64,000 bases of DNA from assembly GCA_032622095.1 (NCBI GenBank), contig CP136064.1, positions 189,831,794-189,895,793 on the forward strand. The letters run 5' to 3'. The position numbers and the translations under genes were made by a program. This stretch comes from Siphonodentalium dalli (lineage: Eukaryota; Mollusca; Scaphopoda; Gadilida; Siphonodentaliidae). Below the pieces are notes generated by a model that had not been told where the DNA came from, did no database searches, and saw only the letters and a program-made list of their open reading frames with translations. Positions 1-10,220 of the stretch are shown piece after piece (the first letter of the stretch is position 1; each line of letters opens with the position of its first letter).

Positions 1-189
1 CTTAGTAGTCCCATATACTCATTTAAGTTAGTGTATGGTCACTAGTCAATGAGTGGCTTGGGTTTTCTCCCCGTATAAGCATAATGTTTCAAACGATCGT
101 GTGTGCAATTGTTTTATTAATCCAGTATCCCTCAATTATAATTTGATTACGTTTTGTACACGGAAATTCCAATTTTAAGAGACGCCATT

Positions 190-375
190 TTATGGCTGGA
201 GCCATAAAATCAATTTATATTAAATTATTAACTTTTAAATTATTAAATTTTAAGATAGCCTATTAACCTGAGCGTTTACAGAATACATCTTCGACTCAAA
301 TTACTTATATTTCTATATAGTATCGATAATAGATCGTTGTTATCACCGGGAATTTATTGAAAATGGCGTACATTA
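190..375 (+). repeat. Diverged partial copy of the 5.6-6.3 kb TTAA element
   Basis: This stretch matches the right half of the element at 5637-6290 in order and orientation. Shared landmarks are a CCATAAA(A)T block, TTTATATTAAAT, GATAGCCT(A/G)TTAAC, GACTCAAATTA and CCGGGAATTTATTGA. The left half and a clean TTAA end are missing, and the right terminus is eroded. It is a dead fragment with no coding content. Confidence 0.6.
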
Positions 376-1273
376 CCTAATCTAAGATCTAAGGTGGATC
401 TTATGATGTAAATTTTCCGTTTCAAGAACGCGTTTCACAAAACAAGATTAAGTCCTACTTAAGTAGTAATTTAAGTTCGCGCGCTTTTAGACTGGCTCTC
501 GACAATTTATTACAGCTATGCACAGAAAATGTTGGTTCTGTGTATGTTATATGCCTAGGTACAGTGTCTGGTGACTAGGGCGTGTCTAAGAATAATTATG
601 ATATTTTAATGCAAGGGCGATAGTCAGTATAACGACTGGTGCATACTTAACTGCACGAGCGCGCCTTTTAACTGTGTTTTCGCGTCAGACCCCATCCACA
701 CATAGCTGCATGCTCCCAATGCCTATTTTATACAAACGTAACAAGCTCAAATATATTATTTCAGTTATTAAAGGGACTTATACATTGTAACTCAGAATGT
801 GAACCTTCACCCATATAGCATGCCATTAAGGCGACGCGAGACATATGTTCGCTCCTTTCAATGCTGATATTAGGTTCTAATACATTATACTTCTTTGAAG
901 CATCTATAATACCAGGAAACCGAATATGTCGCCACGACGCATACACATACAATACACCACAATGGAAGCACTGAGATAAACGCTCTTTATTGATTGCCAA
1001 CATTCATGGAATACTAACACAAAACGCTCTTTATTTATATTGCTATAATGTGAATAGGACTTCATATCGTGCTCCAAATAGACTTATTTCCAATCTGAGA
1101 CATACTTGTAGAAGCCATATATAAATGATGTTAATGCCATTTGCTCTGGTTTTGTTGACAAATGTGCTAAACGCCTGTTATAATTAACAAACTGCGTATG
1201 AACTTCGAAAGTACGTTACGTTGAACGACATTCTGCATATATGTTTTATTAAAAAAGAAATCAACGACTTCTA
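376..1273. other. No recognised gene; two copies of the AAACGCTCTTTAT motif
   Basis: AT-rich sequence without a credible coding region. Exact AAACGCTCTTTAT copies lie at 978-990 and 1022-1034. The reverse complement follows just outside, at 1274-1286. The 80-codon minus-strand frame at 761-1003 has no recognisable domain and overlaps the motif, so it is not called. Confidence 0.5.
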
Positions 1274-1323
1274 ATAAAGAGCGTTTATAATTAACAACAC
1301 GTGAACAGACGGCCGGTTCACAG

Positions 1324-1410
1324 GCCCCTGGGGAAAATTACTAAAATACCAATATAGACTATACCACTGGTATAGTCTATATTGGTATTTTAGTAATTCG
1401 CCCAGGGGTC
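1324..1410. repeat. Near-perfect hairpin with arms of about 43 bp
   Basis: The two arms are reverse complements with only a few mismatches near the outer end, and they meet at the single base 1367. The pairing ends in CCCCTGG / CCAGGGG. The flanks add a further imperfect copy of a GCCGGTTCACAG motif on both sides, so the full foldback may reach 1310-1428. This is typical of a short palindromic MITE. A hairpin RNA precursor cannot be excluded. Confidence 0.8.
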
Positions 1411-1499
1411 TGTGTGCCGGTTCACAGTGATATTATATGTTCTTTCGCGGATCCCGGTGTGACCGCGCGGTCCGTATACTATATACATGCTATATATCT

Positions 1500-1654
1500 T
1501 TTTATTTCATAGTTAATAGATTATGATAATATACATAATAATAATAATAAAATAACACATATTATGTATTATTATCTTGCCGATATATATACGGGGTACA
1601 TATACAATACATTTTACAATCAAATTATAACATAATAATATATAAAGGCGAGTA

Positions 1655-1685
<31 letters not shown>

Positions 1686-1700
1686 GCTGACATAAGCATT
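1500..1700. repeat. AT-rich block with (AAT)n microsatellite
   Basis: A pure AAT run lies at about 1654-1685, with shorter ATA/TAA runs from 1535. The tyrosine-rich minus-strand frame crossing it (1620-2006) is a product of the triplet repeat. Confidence 0.8.
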
Positions 1701-2093
1701 TATAAATAAAACTGAGTATAAATCATTCACTATTATCCTCGATGTGAAAATGTTCGGACTAATTGTCTCAACATGATTATTGTCTACAGTGCGATTGGGT
1801 GATTTGAATCGCAAATGATGTTCAACTCTATGTAAATATATTCTTTTTGTTACAGCAATTAGAAATGTATATATAGTTCGGTCTTGGCGGTTTACAGTAG
1901 TAGCGGACACCCCGCCAATCTTGCAACCACTGGCCACGTCACTGCTATAGCTTACCAGTTGGTTATTAATTACTACCATTTCTGAAACACCCCTCCGTGC
2001 TAGCAATGTGTTATTCAGTTAAATGTGTTTATAATAATATATACATGAACTAGATCCCATCCACATTTCGGACCAACTGCGGATCACAACGTA

Positions 2094-2149
2094 GGTCTTA
2101 ACTTTAAGATTATCTTATGACACCTCACACCAGTCTTAAAGTTAAGACC
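2094..2149. repeat. Inverted repeat with perfect 16-bp arms
   Basis: GGTCTTAACTTTAAGA at 2094-2109 is the exact reverse complement of 2134-2149, with a 24-bp loop. Diverged further copies of CTTAA(A)GTTAAGAC follow to about 2180, so this is probably the end of a small foldback element. Confidence 0.75.
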
Positions 2150-2319
2150 AAAGTTAAGACAATCTTAGGTTAAGACTTTGTTCGTGAAACGCACTTATGA
2201 CTGAAGTTTGAACTTATGACCATCTTAAGTCCCAACTATGTCATAAGTTGCCTTCATGAAACAGGGCCCTGAACTTTAACACGAGAATCTTACGAAACAC
2301 AAAGCGCTAAGTTCACCAA

Positions 2320-2577
2320 TATGTTTTATATATACTAAACACTCATTGAGCCGTTATCCCTTAGGAAATGTTCAGATAATAAGTTCAACAAATGTTCAAA
2401 CGACCATCTAAACTTATTATCTGGACATTTCCTTCAATATATAGGACTCCTTCTGCACTTGTATTAGCTGTCGTCTGCTTATATTGCCTGAACACCCATA
2501 GATATAAATACTAGACTATTCCAATGTATACTTTTATAACTGAGTGGGAGAATCCATTCAGTATAGAAAGGGATAAC
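2320..2577 (+). mobile_element. Degraded piggyBac-like MITE, family of 60147-60362
   Basis: This segment aligns along its length with the better-preserved element at 60147-60362. Shared blocks include ACTCATTGA, CCCTTAGGAA, TGTTCAGATAATAA, TATTCCAATGT and CATT(C/T)AGTATAGAA. The terminal TTAA motifs have mutated here. The 105-codon frame starting at 2524 begins inside the right end of this element and is probably fortuitous. Confidence 0.6.
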
Positions 2578-3440
2578 ATTCCATATATGGGACATGCATT
2601 TTTTGTGTCAAGCCCCGCCTTCTATCAGAAGCTCATGTCTAAAGACCTCATATTATGTTATGTGGTGAACAAACCTGCGAGATTACTTGCATGTTGTGCC
2701 CAAAGCGACCGCTTGATTTTAACCATAATTAAAGACCCACTTAATTTTCGAACCCCCAGTTCACATTATATCAAATATATGCCATATTATATACCATTTG
2801 AAAGAGTAAGCTCCAACACATTGTATTTTCAACTTATTTGATGCAATAAACTGTGAGCATGTTGTTTTTATTGAGAAACTGGCATCTGTTCTGTGATCAA
2901 GTTTATGCACAAAGTCAATTATTTTCAATGGAACTCTATATATTTAGATATAGTGTTTTCCCCTTCCATTGAAAATAAACTACAGTTTGAATTCTGTTGC
3001 ATTCTTTGAGCCAAAAGGGGGAAATTATTTTATGATTTCAGCTATTTTCTATTACCCTATGGTCACCTTATGAGACACAGACACAGACAAATGGTGATGA
3101 ATTATAGTATTTTAATCATATTTTATGGCATAGAGTGTTATTGAAACCGTATATCAAGGCACTATCAAAAAAATAATCGGTGACTCGAAAATTAAGTGGG
3201 CCTTTAAACACCAAGCTTTGTTAAGTCACTGCGGCCTATATATGTCTGAGCAAACCTAGTTGTATATATGGTAGCTTTTTCTTTTTATTGTTTTATTTTC
3301 TTGGTTCCCATTAAGCCCCCAAACATGTGCCCACTCCAGACCACATTAAAGTAAGCCTTCTTTGTGAACTATAGAATGTACTGATAACAGCACTATTGAG
3401 AAATAAAATAAGTTTACACCGAAAGGAAGTCCTTCTCTGA
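2578..3440. other. No recognised feature
   Basis: No protein domain, RNA gene or clear repeat boundary was seen. A short imperfect inverted pair, TTTTCAATGGAA / TTCCATTGAAAA, lies at about 2920-2970. Confidence 0.4.
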
Positions 3441-3620
3441 CAATGTCCACGCTGGTCATCCGTGTAGCGAGGACCCGCATAAGTAATTAATGGCGGACGC
3501 GACCCCAGCGTGCATGTTTGCATTGTCACTGGTTGCTCAGGAAAACGGCGACTAACCAGGGACTAACTGTCTTTAAAATATAGCAACCTATATTTTAGTG
3601 TGTGTTGTGTTCTGGTACAA
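3440..3620 (-). repeat. Inverted copy of the repeat at 6360-6500
   Basis: The block around 3453-3505 (TGGTCATCCGTGTA ... GGCGGACGCGACC) is the reverse complement of the block at about 6448-6495. A second landmark, TATATTTTAGTGTG near 3590, matches its complement near 6361. This is one dispersed family in opposite orientations. A TGGAATGTTCCAACTG-type motif follows near 4010-4070 and recurs diverged near 58977, 61605 and 63709. Confidence 0.5.
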
Positions 3621-5632
3621 CCACCGCCAAGCAACCAGTTTCAAGAAATCCGAATATTTTGCTTAGCAATTTGTAACGAGGACCCGTAGAGATTTTTGCG
3701 GGAAAGTAACTGGACGCGAAAATTGGTAACGATGGACGGGCTTTTTTTCTCGAACATACTTACCTTCACACGACATGACATATGTATATATAGCCCATTA
3801 TGGAGATGTTTGAAGAACAATAAATGTCCACTTTTGTGATATGGCCATTATATAATCCGATCATATTTTGTACACAACATAATGAGAACTAGACAATAAC
3901 ACAGGGGCGTGGTCAGAGCGTCTCCGTTGGTGGCTACCCACCCAACTTTATCCCATTGAGCCAGACATAATTTCCCCTTCCAAGTTTTTGAAATTCCATT
4001 CTCACCACCTTCTTGTGTTGGAATGTTCCAACTGGTACCGCAAACTTTCCAACTGTTGGATATTTCGCTCTAACACACTTCCCATCTGGAAAATATCAGA
4101 CTGATGTCGATTTCAGTACAAAGGTGTAACCAAAATCAGGGGGAGGGGGTCCCAAATAAAACACAGTTGTCCTGGTGGGTGGGTCATTTTCTGGCCTTCG
4201 ATCGCAATTTACCACGTTTAAAGACACGTTATGACTACTAAAAAATTCTGGGGCTTTCCCTCAAGCTGACATGGCCGACATTTCATCCGCAAGTTTATTT
4301 AAACTATTTTACTGTGCATCATTGACATTATTTGTCTGCCTTATTCTATTTTTACAATTTCCATCAAACTTTGGGGAGTGGGTCCCCAATTTTCATTGGA
4401 AACAAACTTGCGTTGGACAAAATATTTGCACCCAAAATATTACATTTGCTATCCCCTTGGAATTCTCTCGAAATTTCCCACTGGTTATAATACATGTTAA
4501 TGTATATAACTTAACTAATCTTACAGGCCGGACTCGTCATATCCACTTTAAACCTCTGGATTTAAATCTGGTTTAAGCATGCACTGACGGACCAGCAAAA
4601 CCGGGTCTAAGGAGGCGTTTGTGGTCGTTCAGTGCCTAGCCGATCAGTATGCAATGAAGCTGCCCACTTACCATGGGGACCACAAGCAGGCCGCTAGAGT
4701 GGTTACTGCCACGCCCGCAATTACCACGAACAAGCACACACATGCTGGTGTGAGAATAAATCAATTGGGACACGATAATACAAAGTAGTCAATCTCAGCT
4801 TATAGATACGCCGTCAATCGATATTAAGTGCAACTCCACCCATGTAAACCGCGGTCCAGAAAAGACGGATTCGTCATCCCAGGTCAAGTCTCCCTAAATC
4901 GGGTTTAGCTGGACTGTCGAATTATGGTTCAGTTACCTGTTTATGGTTATAAAGCGCAAAAATAAAATCGCAATTGACAAAACAAATTTATCACCGTAGA
5001 CTTTACAAATACGAGTACTTCTCGCTTATAATGTTCCATTCAAAATATGTATAATTATGAATTTTAGCCGTGAATTGAAACGCGGCGGTTCGCATGAGGC
5101 AATTTGGTATACGTTGGTCCGAAATCCACCCAACCATGCACGTGCCTCTCGATAGCAAACAATCATATACACTCTTAGTTGTGCAAAAATAAATAGTTCG
5201 TGGAACATCGAGGAAACACCCAAGTCTCCTGACAGCGTTTCGTCTGTTTAAAATTTGCTATGAAACAGATGGTTAACAATGCGACTAATATTGATAAAAC
5301 ACATAAACACGTGATTCCTTATACATTCAAAACATTAATGTTTCTAAATAAATTGCTTGTCGGAATATTCGCGTCCGCGGTTAATCAATGTGATATCTGA
5401 AGCGCGTCCAGCGTTACATACTAACGGGTGCTCGTACTCGTTGATAATGCTAAATATTCGAATTGCTGGTAAGTGGTTGCTTGGCGGTGGTTGTGTTACT
5501 GATATTTCAATGACCGGGATCCCGGCGGTACCTCAACGTCACGATTTGTTCTGATTTGCCCGTGATAACAATATTTTTTTGGTCAATTTGCGTGCAATTT
5601 CAGGATTTCGCCACAACTTTCCTCCAAATACG
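3621..5632. other. Mostly unassigned; two diverged copies of a GATTCGTCAT repeat
   Basis: No gene is called. Two related segments, about 4531-4577 and 4868-4917, share a (G)ATTCGTCAT...TAAA(C/T)...GGTTTA pattern. It reappears near 52882-53005, suggesting an old dispersed repeat. The 101-codon frame at 4271-4576 starts with a hydrophobic stretch but has no domain and runs into one of these copies. It was not accepted. Confidence 0.4.
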
Positions 5633-5636
5633 TTAA

Positions 5637-6290
5637 AGGGGTACTGTACACAGGGATAGACAATTTTTTTATTTACTTCCATTGAAATAACTTTCAAGTT
5701 AGATTGTGTTCATGTTATATGAGTTTCGTATAAACCTAATTTACCGAAGAAAATATTGATCTTGGAAACGAATATATTACGATTTCAAAGTACGCGCCAT
5801 GTTTTTGACCTTCACCGGAGAATACTCAGGTCGCAGGAAGAACCGGAAGTTCATTGTTCACATCTTCAATTGATGTCTTCAATCTCTTCCATCGAACAAT
5901 CTCACTCCCTATACAAATACTTGACGCTTTATGACTCTTGTTTCTTTCTCTTTTTTTCTTCCGAATCGGTTATAGCGGCCTTTCTTTTGCAGGTAACATG
6001 TTTGATGTTTTGTTTGCAACTCAATAATGTTCGCGAACGGCCGTCGATAAAAGACACGCAACAGATACGATTTCAAGAACGGTAACTCGTACTGGCATAA
6101 TACTCCATTTTATGACTCCAGCCATAAATTAATTTATATTAAATAATTCAATTTTACTTTTGTGATAGCCTGTTAACAGGAACGTTTTCAGTAGACATCG
6201 TCGACTCAAATTAGTTATTTTAAAATATACTATTGATATTAGATCGCTATTGTTACCGGGAATTTATTGAAATTGGGGTACAGTACCCCT
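5637..6290. mobile_element. 654-bp non-autonomous TTAA transposon (AGGGG ends)
   Basis: The element begins AGGGGTACTGTAC and ends with the reverse complement GTACAGTACCCCT. It is bounded on each side by TTAA (5633-5636 and 6291-6294). TTAA target duplication with termini starting AG fits Kolobok-type transposons; piggyBac also targets TTAA but usually starts CCC. No transposase is visible: the 109-codon frame at 5756-6085 shows no known domain. Its right half recurs as a fragment at 190-375. Superfamily assignment is inference. Confidence 0.72.
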
Positions 6291-6294
6291 TTAA

Positions 6295-7082
6295 ATGTGG
6301 ACACGCTGACATAAATTTAGCACCCACCGATTAAGACTAATATTGTCACAAAACACCACGCACACTAAAATATAGGTCGACTAATTTTAAAGGCATTTAC
6401 TCACCGTTTTTCTTAACTAACCCGAGACAATTTAGTCTCACGGAAGTCGCGTCCGCCGTTACTTATCCGGTCCTCTTTACACGGATGACCAGCGTGATGT
6501 CACATCCATTCCAATCGTCGGTCGGCCGGGCAGATATATTATAGAGTTACCCTTCCTAGTTTGCTATAGTTAGTGTTTGAGTGTGCGTCCGAACTCCAGT
6601 CGGTGGTCATGAAATGTCAGATATTCAAATGGTTAGATTGTTCATCACTTATAGCGACTACTCTTAAAGTGACATGTAATGTTCGCGATTGACTGTTATA
6701 CCTGACTTGATTTAAAGGGAACCAATGCACTCGTAGTGTGTATATATGTGTGCAAAAATATAAATGTCTGTAAAAACTTCACCACCAGTCGAAGAACATG
6801 GAGATACACACACTTTGTTCTTATATTAATTATTGATAGCTCTCCAATAACGAAAGTTTGCGTTATCAAACCATTGTTATATAAACAAAACTGTTGCAGT
6901 GATTTGTCAACAAACTTAACTAATCGAGCGGTATGTTCAAATATTTTAGTCTGAATATGGTTTTCAGAATAGATATGTTTTCGATGCTTTCACCTTTTCC
7001 CATGTTTAAGTCATGTTTGGTTAACTTTAAATGGTATCGTATTGCACCAATTGAACTGGTATCGGTAATACGCCTGTCACAA
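6295..7082. other. Dispersed-repeat copy at the start, then no recognised feature
   Basis: The first 200 bases include the plus-oriented mate (about 6360-6500) of the repeat at 3440-3620. From about 6500 to 7082 there is nothing identifiable. Confidence 0.4.
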
Positions 7083-7288
7083 ACTCGCGGCCATATTGGA
7101 TCCACCATGTCCGGTTCCGTGGTTTTACTTAGCTTTCCATATATGGAAGTCATGAATAATTCAAAAGCTTCATATATGGAAATGCTACTTCAAAACTTTG
7201 ACATGTAGCACCAAAAACACGGAACCGGGGCTGGATGAATATATGAAACCACGGAACCGGACCTGGTGGATCCAATATGGCCGCGAGT
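7083..7288. mobile_element. Foldback MITE, ACTCGCGGCCATATTGGATC ends
   Basis: The outer 40 or so bases at each end are near-perfect reverse complements (ACTCGCGGCC ... GGCCGCGAGT). A second inner palindrome is built around CATATATGGAA. Length is about 206 bp with no coding capacity. A diverged relative with the same architecture lies at 31911-32110. Confidence 0.75.
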
Positions 7289-7922
7289 AAGTAACGTGGC
7301 CTATTGCACAGTAACAGTAATGTTTACATAACAACACAGACTACCTGCCTATATATATATACCTTAACATGCATACAGACCTGTTCCGACCCTATCAAAT
7401 TTCACGTTCATTTATAAATGAAGGTTTCTGTACACTAAAGGTATGGTATCGTTTGCAACCCACGCAAGGAAATGAGATTTCCATTGTCATGAAATAAGCA
7501 ACAAACTTATTTTGAGGTTCAAATGAGCTATGTCCGTTCAAGCCATAGCAAATAAACTACTGCAGCTGTACAACAAAGGGTTTACCTCATCTCAGTCACA
7601 ATGTCGACACTTTGGAGGTATAGTCGTTCTGATGGTAGTGTTTGCTATTGACGCGAAGATCAAAACATACACACCCTTGGCCAAGTGGTCCTGCTGAATT
7701 GCTTTGATGCGGGTAGGGAAAACTGATGCCGTTACGAAAAAGTGCCATTATTAGTTTGGCTAATCCGAGCGATTTGAAAAAAAACAATACAGTGTATGTA
7801 TGAAACATTCAAGAACATATATATTTTTGATAAAATATAATAATACATGCGCTGGTGTTTCTAAAACGACGTGAATAACCATCTTGGTTATAATCGATTT
7901 TCAACAACTAATACAATCAGTA
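7289..7922. other. No recognised feature
   Basis: Nothing identifiable. The 70-codon minus frame at 7596-7808 lacks a domain or neighbouring exon signals. Confidence 0.35.
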
Positions 7923-8144
7923 TTAACCCTTTGAGTGCCAGGTCCGATTTTTGTATCGACCCATATACCCTGTGCCAATGCATTCTCTTATATATGCGAG
8001 TCGACCATAGGTCGCCTCGCATATATAAGAGAATGCATTGGCCTAACCCAAAAATAAAAAATAAAATAAAATCATTTTATTAGGGCACTCTACAGACCAT
8101 AAATTAGGGCCGATGAGATCGGCCCCTGGCACTAAAAGGGTTAA
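7923..8144. mobile_element. piggyBac-like MITE with a 67-bp hairpin
   Basis: The element is bounded by TTAA at 7923-7926 and 8141-8144, with termini CCCTTTGAGTGCCAGG and its complement CCTGGCACTAAAAGGG. TTAA followed by CCCTTTG(A/C)xTGCC is the usual end of piggyBac-superfamily elements. The interior holds one copy of a hairpin module (7975-8041) and an A-rich tract. There is no transposase. The hairpin is shared with elements whose ends and other interior sequence differ. Confidence 0.8.
7975..8041. repeat. 67-bp hairpin module, copy A
   Basis: Arms of 26 bp (7975-8000 and 8016-8041) are exact reverse complements starting CCAATGCATTCTC. The 15-base loop holds a further CGACC/GGTCG stem at 8002-8014. 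The same sequence, in either orientation, recurs at 25388, 25512, 47834 and 47982. Confidence 0.92.
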
Positions 8145-8756
8145 ACATATTTCGCAATATATGTTTTTGAATGTTTGATAAGCATACTGGCTTTTCCTGA
8201 TACGTTCAGAATATCGAACACCGCGAAAACGACAAATTAAAAAAATTTATAACGGTACTTTTTGTTAACAGCATCACTTTGCCCTAACAGCATCATATAA
8301 TTAATTCAGCAGACTCAACAGCATCATAGCGCATTAGTAGGACAACTTGACCAGGGGTGATACAGGCAGTATATTGCTGGGATTATATGATATGAAGACA
8401 CTCACGAGGGGTGAAGAAAAGGGAGCCTTTATCGGCCATTTCGACCATCCAAGTGTTAGCCCCCCCCCCCCCCAACACCAATTATATAAAGACACCCACT
8501 ATACTTCGCTATCGTCTGGTGAAGATCAAAGACAGTCTGACTGCAGTCAAACACGTATTAAGAGATCGTGAGATAATTAATAGTCATAATCTGTACTAAT
8601 CAATTACATCATAACTTTGCCAGAGGTGGTTTTATTGAACCACAAGGTGCTATTATTAAAGATACATGGTGTGGCTGTTATCTTGGGGGTAAGAAATAGA
8701 CCATCAAAGTGTTAACGATTCCCCGACTGAATATATATAAACACCTCTAAAAAGTA
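8145..8756. other. No gene; poly(C) tract
   Basis: A run of 14 C lies at 8460-8473. The two overlapping frames across it are not credible. Nothing else was recognised. Confidence 0.4.
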
Positions 8757-9032
8757 CCCCCCCCCCCCCCCCTTTAGCTCATATATTATTCGTTCGATAT
8801 TTTGAAGGAATTGAGAACATGGTAAACGCAGTACATTGTGGGAGTCAACTATTCCGACAATTTTCTAACCTTAATGTTGCTTAATTGGAGAATTTGTCAT
8901 TTTCAAAAATCTCACATTCAACTTTGCCGCTCAACATAATCGCGTGTCGATGTGTTAATTGCGTGATCAGTGGTTGTTAAGTGTCACCGCGGGAGATTTT
9001 CTTGAACTGACCAGTTATCAGTCTGTAGAAAT

Positions 9033-9475
9033 TTAGGAGCATGATTTTGAACTACCACCATATCTGGTCCACTGCATTCACTCGAAATGACCCCTGCCAT
9101 TATGGCAGACAAAAAAAAAGTGTTGTCGCCTGTTGTCGCCATATATTTGTTAAAGGCAAAAAAAAAACCCTCACAAATCAGGTCGCTCGAAGGATGTGTG
9201 TTTCGTCGAATGGGATAATAAAACTCGGCCACTTTCAATAAACTGGCTTCGAGAAAGATCGCTTAAAAATTAGACTTCACGTAGCCAGTTTCTTGACAAT
9301 TAGTTTTCTTGTTGCAACGAGTGACACGGAGTGATACGGAGATGTTTACAACAAACAAATATATGGCGATATAACCATGCATTGCTTGGTCCGCCATTAC
9401 GGGACAAGTACCCTTTCGAGTGAATGCAATGTACCAAATATGGGGGTGGTTCAAAATCACGCCCCTAAGTTCCCA
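9033..9475. repeat. Inverted repeat, arms of about 90 bp
   Basis: The sequence from 9033 (TTTAGGAGCATGATTTTGAA) pairs with the reverse complement of about 9385-9475. Both arms carry CATTCACTCGAAA-type and CATTATGGC-type blocks. The spacer shows a further weak inversion. The short frames on both strands mirror each other because of the symmetry and are not genes. Confidence 0.65.
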
Positions 9476-9528
9476 CAACTGCTTAATATCAAGAAAAGCA
9501 CAAGCAGTAATAAGGCCGGGACACTTTT

Positions 9529-9974
9529 AGGCCGGCGCACACTGGAGCCCGATTGTTGAGCCATCGGTCTCTGAGACCGATTGCTCGGGCGTCGCTGTAC
9601 CGCGCACACTAGCGGGTCAGAATGCTCAGCACTTATTGACCTTATCGCCATCAACCATAAGCACGTGACTTACTATCGACAGGTGGTCGCTCATGTGATA
9701 CGGGCTTGTTGATTTGCATACAAAATGGCACCGCTGTCGTAACTTGATTGATCAGACTCGCACTGGTAGCTCAGCAAACGGGCTCGCATCCGCGCAAACT
9801 TGAGCAATTTGCCTCACGAGTCGAGAAAATATCAAACATGCTTGATGTGCGAGTCCGATTGCTCTGATCAATCGAGCTCATATATCAAGCATGTTTGATA
9901 TTTGCCGGACACACCTGTAGCCAAATTGCTCAGAGACCGATAGCGCAGCAATCGGCTCCAGTGTGCGCCGGCCT
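9529..9974. mobile_element. 446-bp palindromic MITE, AGGCCGGCGCACACTGG ends
   Basis: The 17 outermost bases at 9529 are matched exactly by the reverse complement ending at 9974. The next few bases (AGCCCGATTG / CAATCGGCT) match with a slip. An inner palindrome built on ATCAAACATGCTTGAT lies at 9829-9901. I could not find an obvious target duplication, so the superfamily is left open. The GC-rich ends contrast with the AT-rich surroundings. Confidence 0.75.
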
Positions 9975-10220
9975 CAAGAAGCACTGATCACCCAGTTATC
10001 CGATCAACAGGCAATTCTGTTGACTGTCAAAGTTGAAAATTGGATTTTTGAAAACGGCACATTTTCCAATCAAGCGACATTAAGAAGAAGGTTAAAAAAT
10101 CGTCCGGATAATTGAATCCTACAATGTACTGCAATTACCATGTTCTCAATTCGTTCAAAATTTTAATCGGGCGAATAACATAGGAGCTACTTGATGTTAT
10201 ATGGCGGGGGGGGGGGGGGG

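Larger units (their letters stand above)
8757..10220. repeat. Nested foldback: outer arms 8757-8935 and 10030-10220
   Basis: The left arm starts with 16 C (8757-8772). It is the imperfect reverse complement of the right arm, which ends in 15 G (10206-10220). Paired landmarks include GAATTGAGAACATGG / CCATGTTCTCAATTC, TACATTGT / ACAATGTA and CATTTTCAAAAAT / GATTTTTGAAAAC. Two further inverted-repeat elements (9033-9472 and 9529-9974) sit between the arms, so the structure looks like insertion into insertion. No transposase frame was found. Confidence 0.65.

Noticed and set aside
1620-2006. 128-codon minus frame with a poly-tyrosine run
   Set aside because: The tyrosines are the translation of the (AAT)n microsatellite.
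3901-3920. CAGGGGCGTGG as a possible hAT left end
   Set aside because: No complementary right end and no 8-bp duplication were found downstream.
4271-4576. 101-codon frame starting with a hydrophobic segment
   Set aside because: No domain, no neighbouring exon signals, and the end overlaps a dispersed repeat. A hydrophobic run is common in T-rich chance frames.
7975-8041. CRISPR-like or rho-independent terminator interpretation of the repeated hairpins
   Set aside because: The hairpins are inside TTAA-flanked eukaryotic transposons and are not regularly spaced with unique spacers. There is no adjacent bacterial gene content.
7923-8144. Reading TTAACCCTTT as a telomere-like (TTAGGG-complement) remnant
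   Set aside because: It occurs once at each end as an inverted repeat with a TTAA duplication, not as tandem CCCTAA units.
9752-9800. Possible tRNA-like sequence around GGTAGCTCAGCAAAC
   Set aside because: The box A-like match has no matching box B or cloverleaf stems at the right spacing, and it lies within a palindromic MITE.
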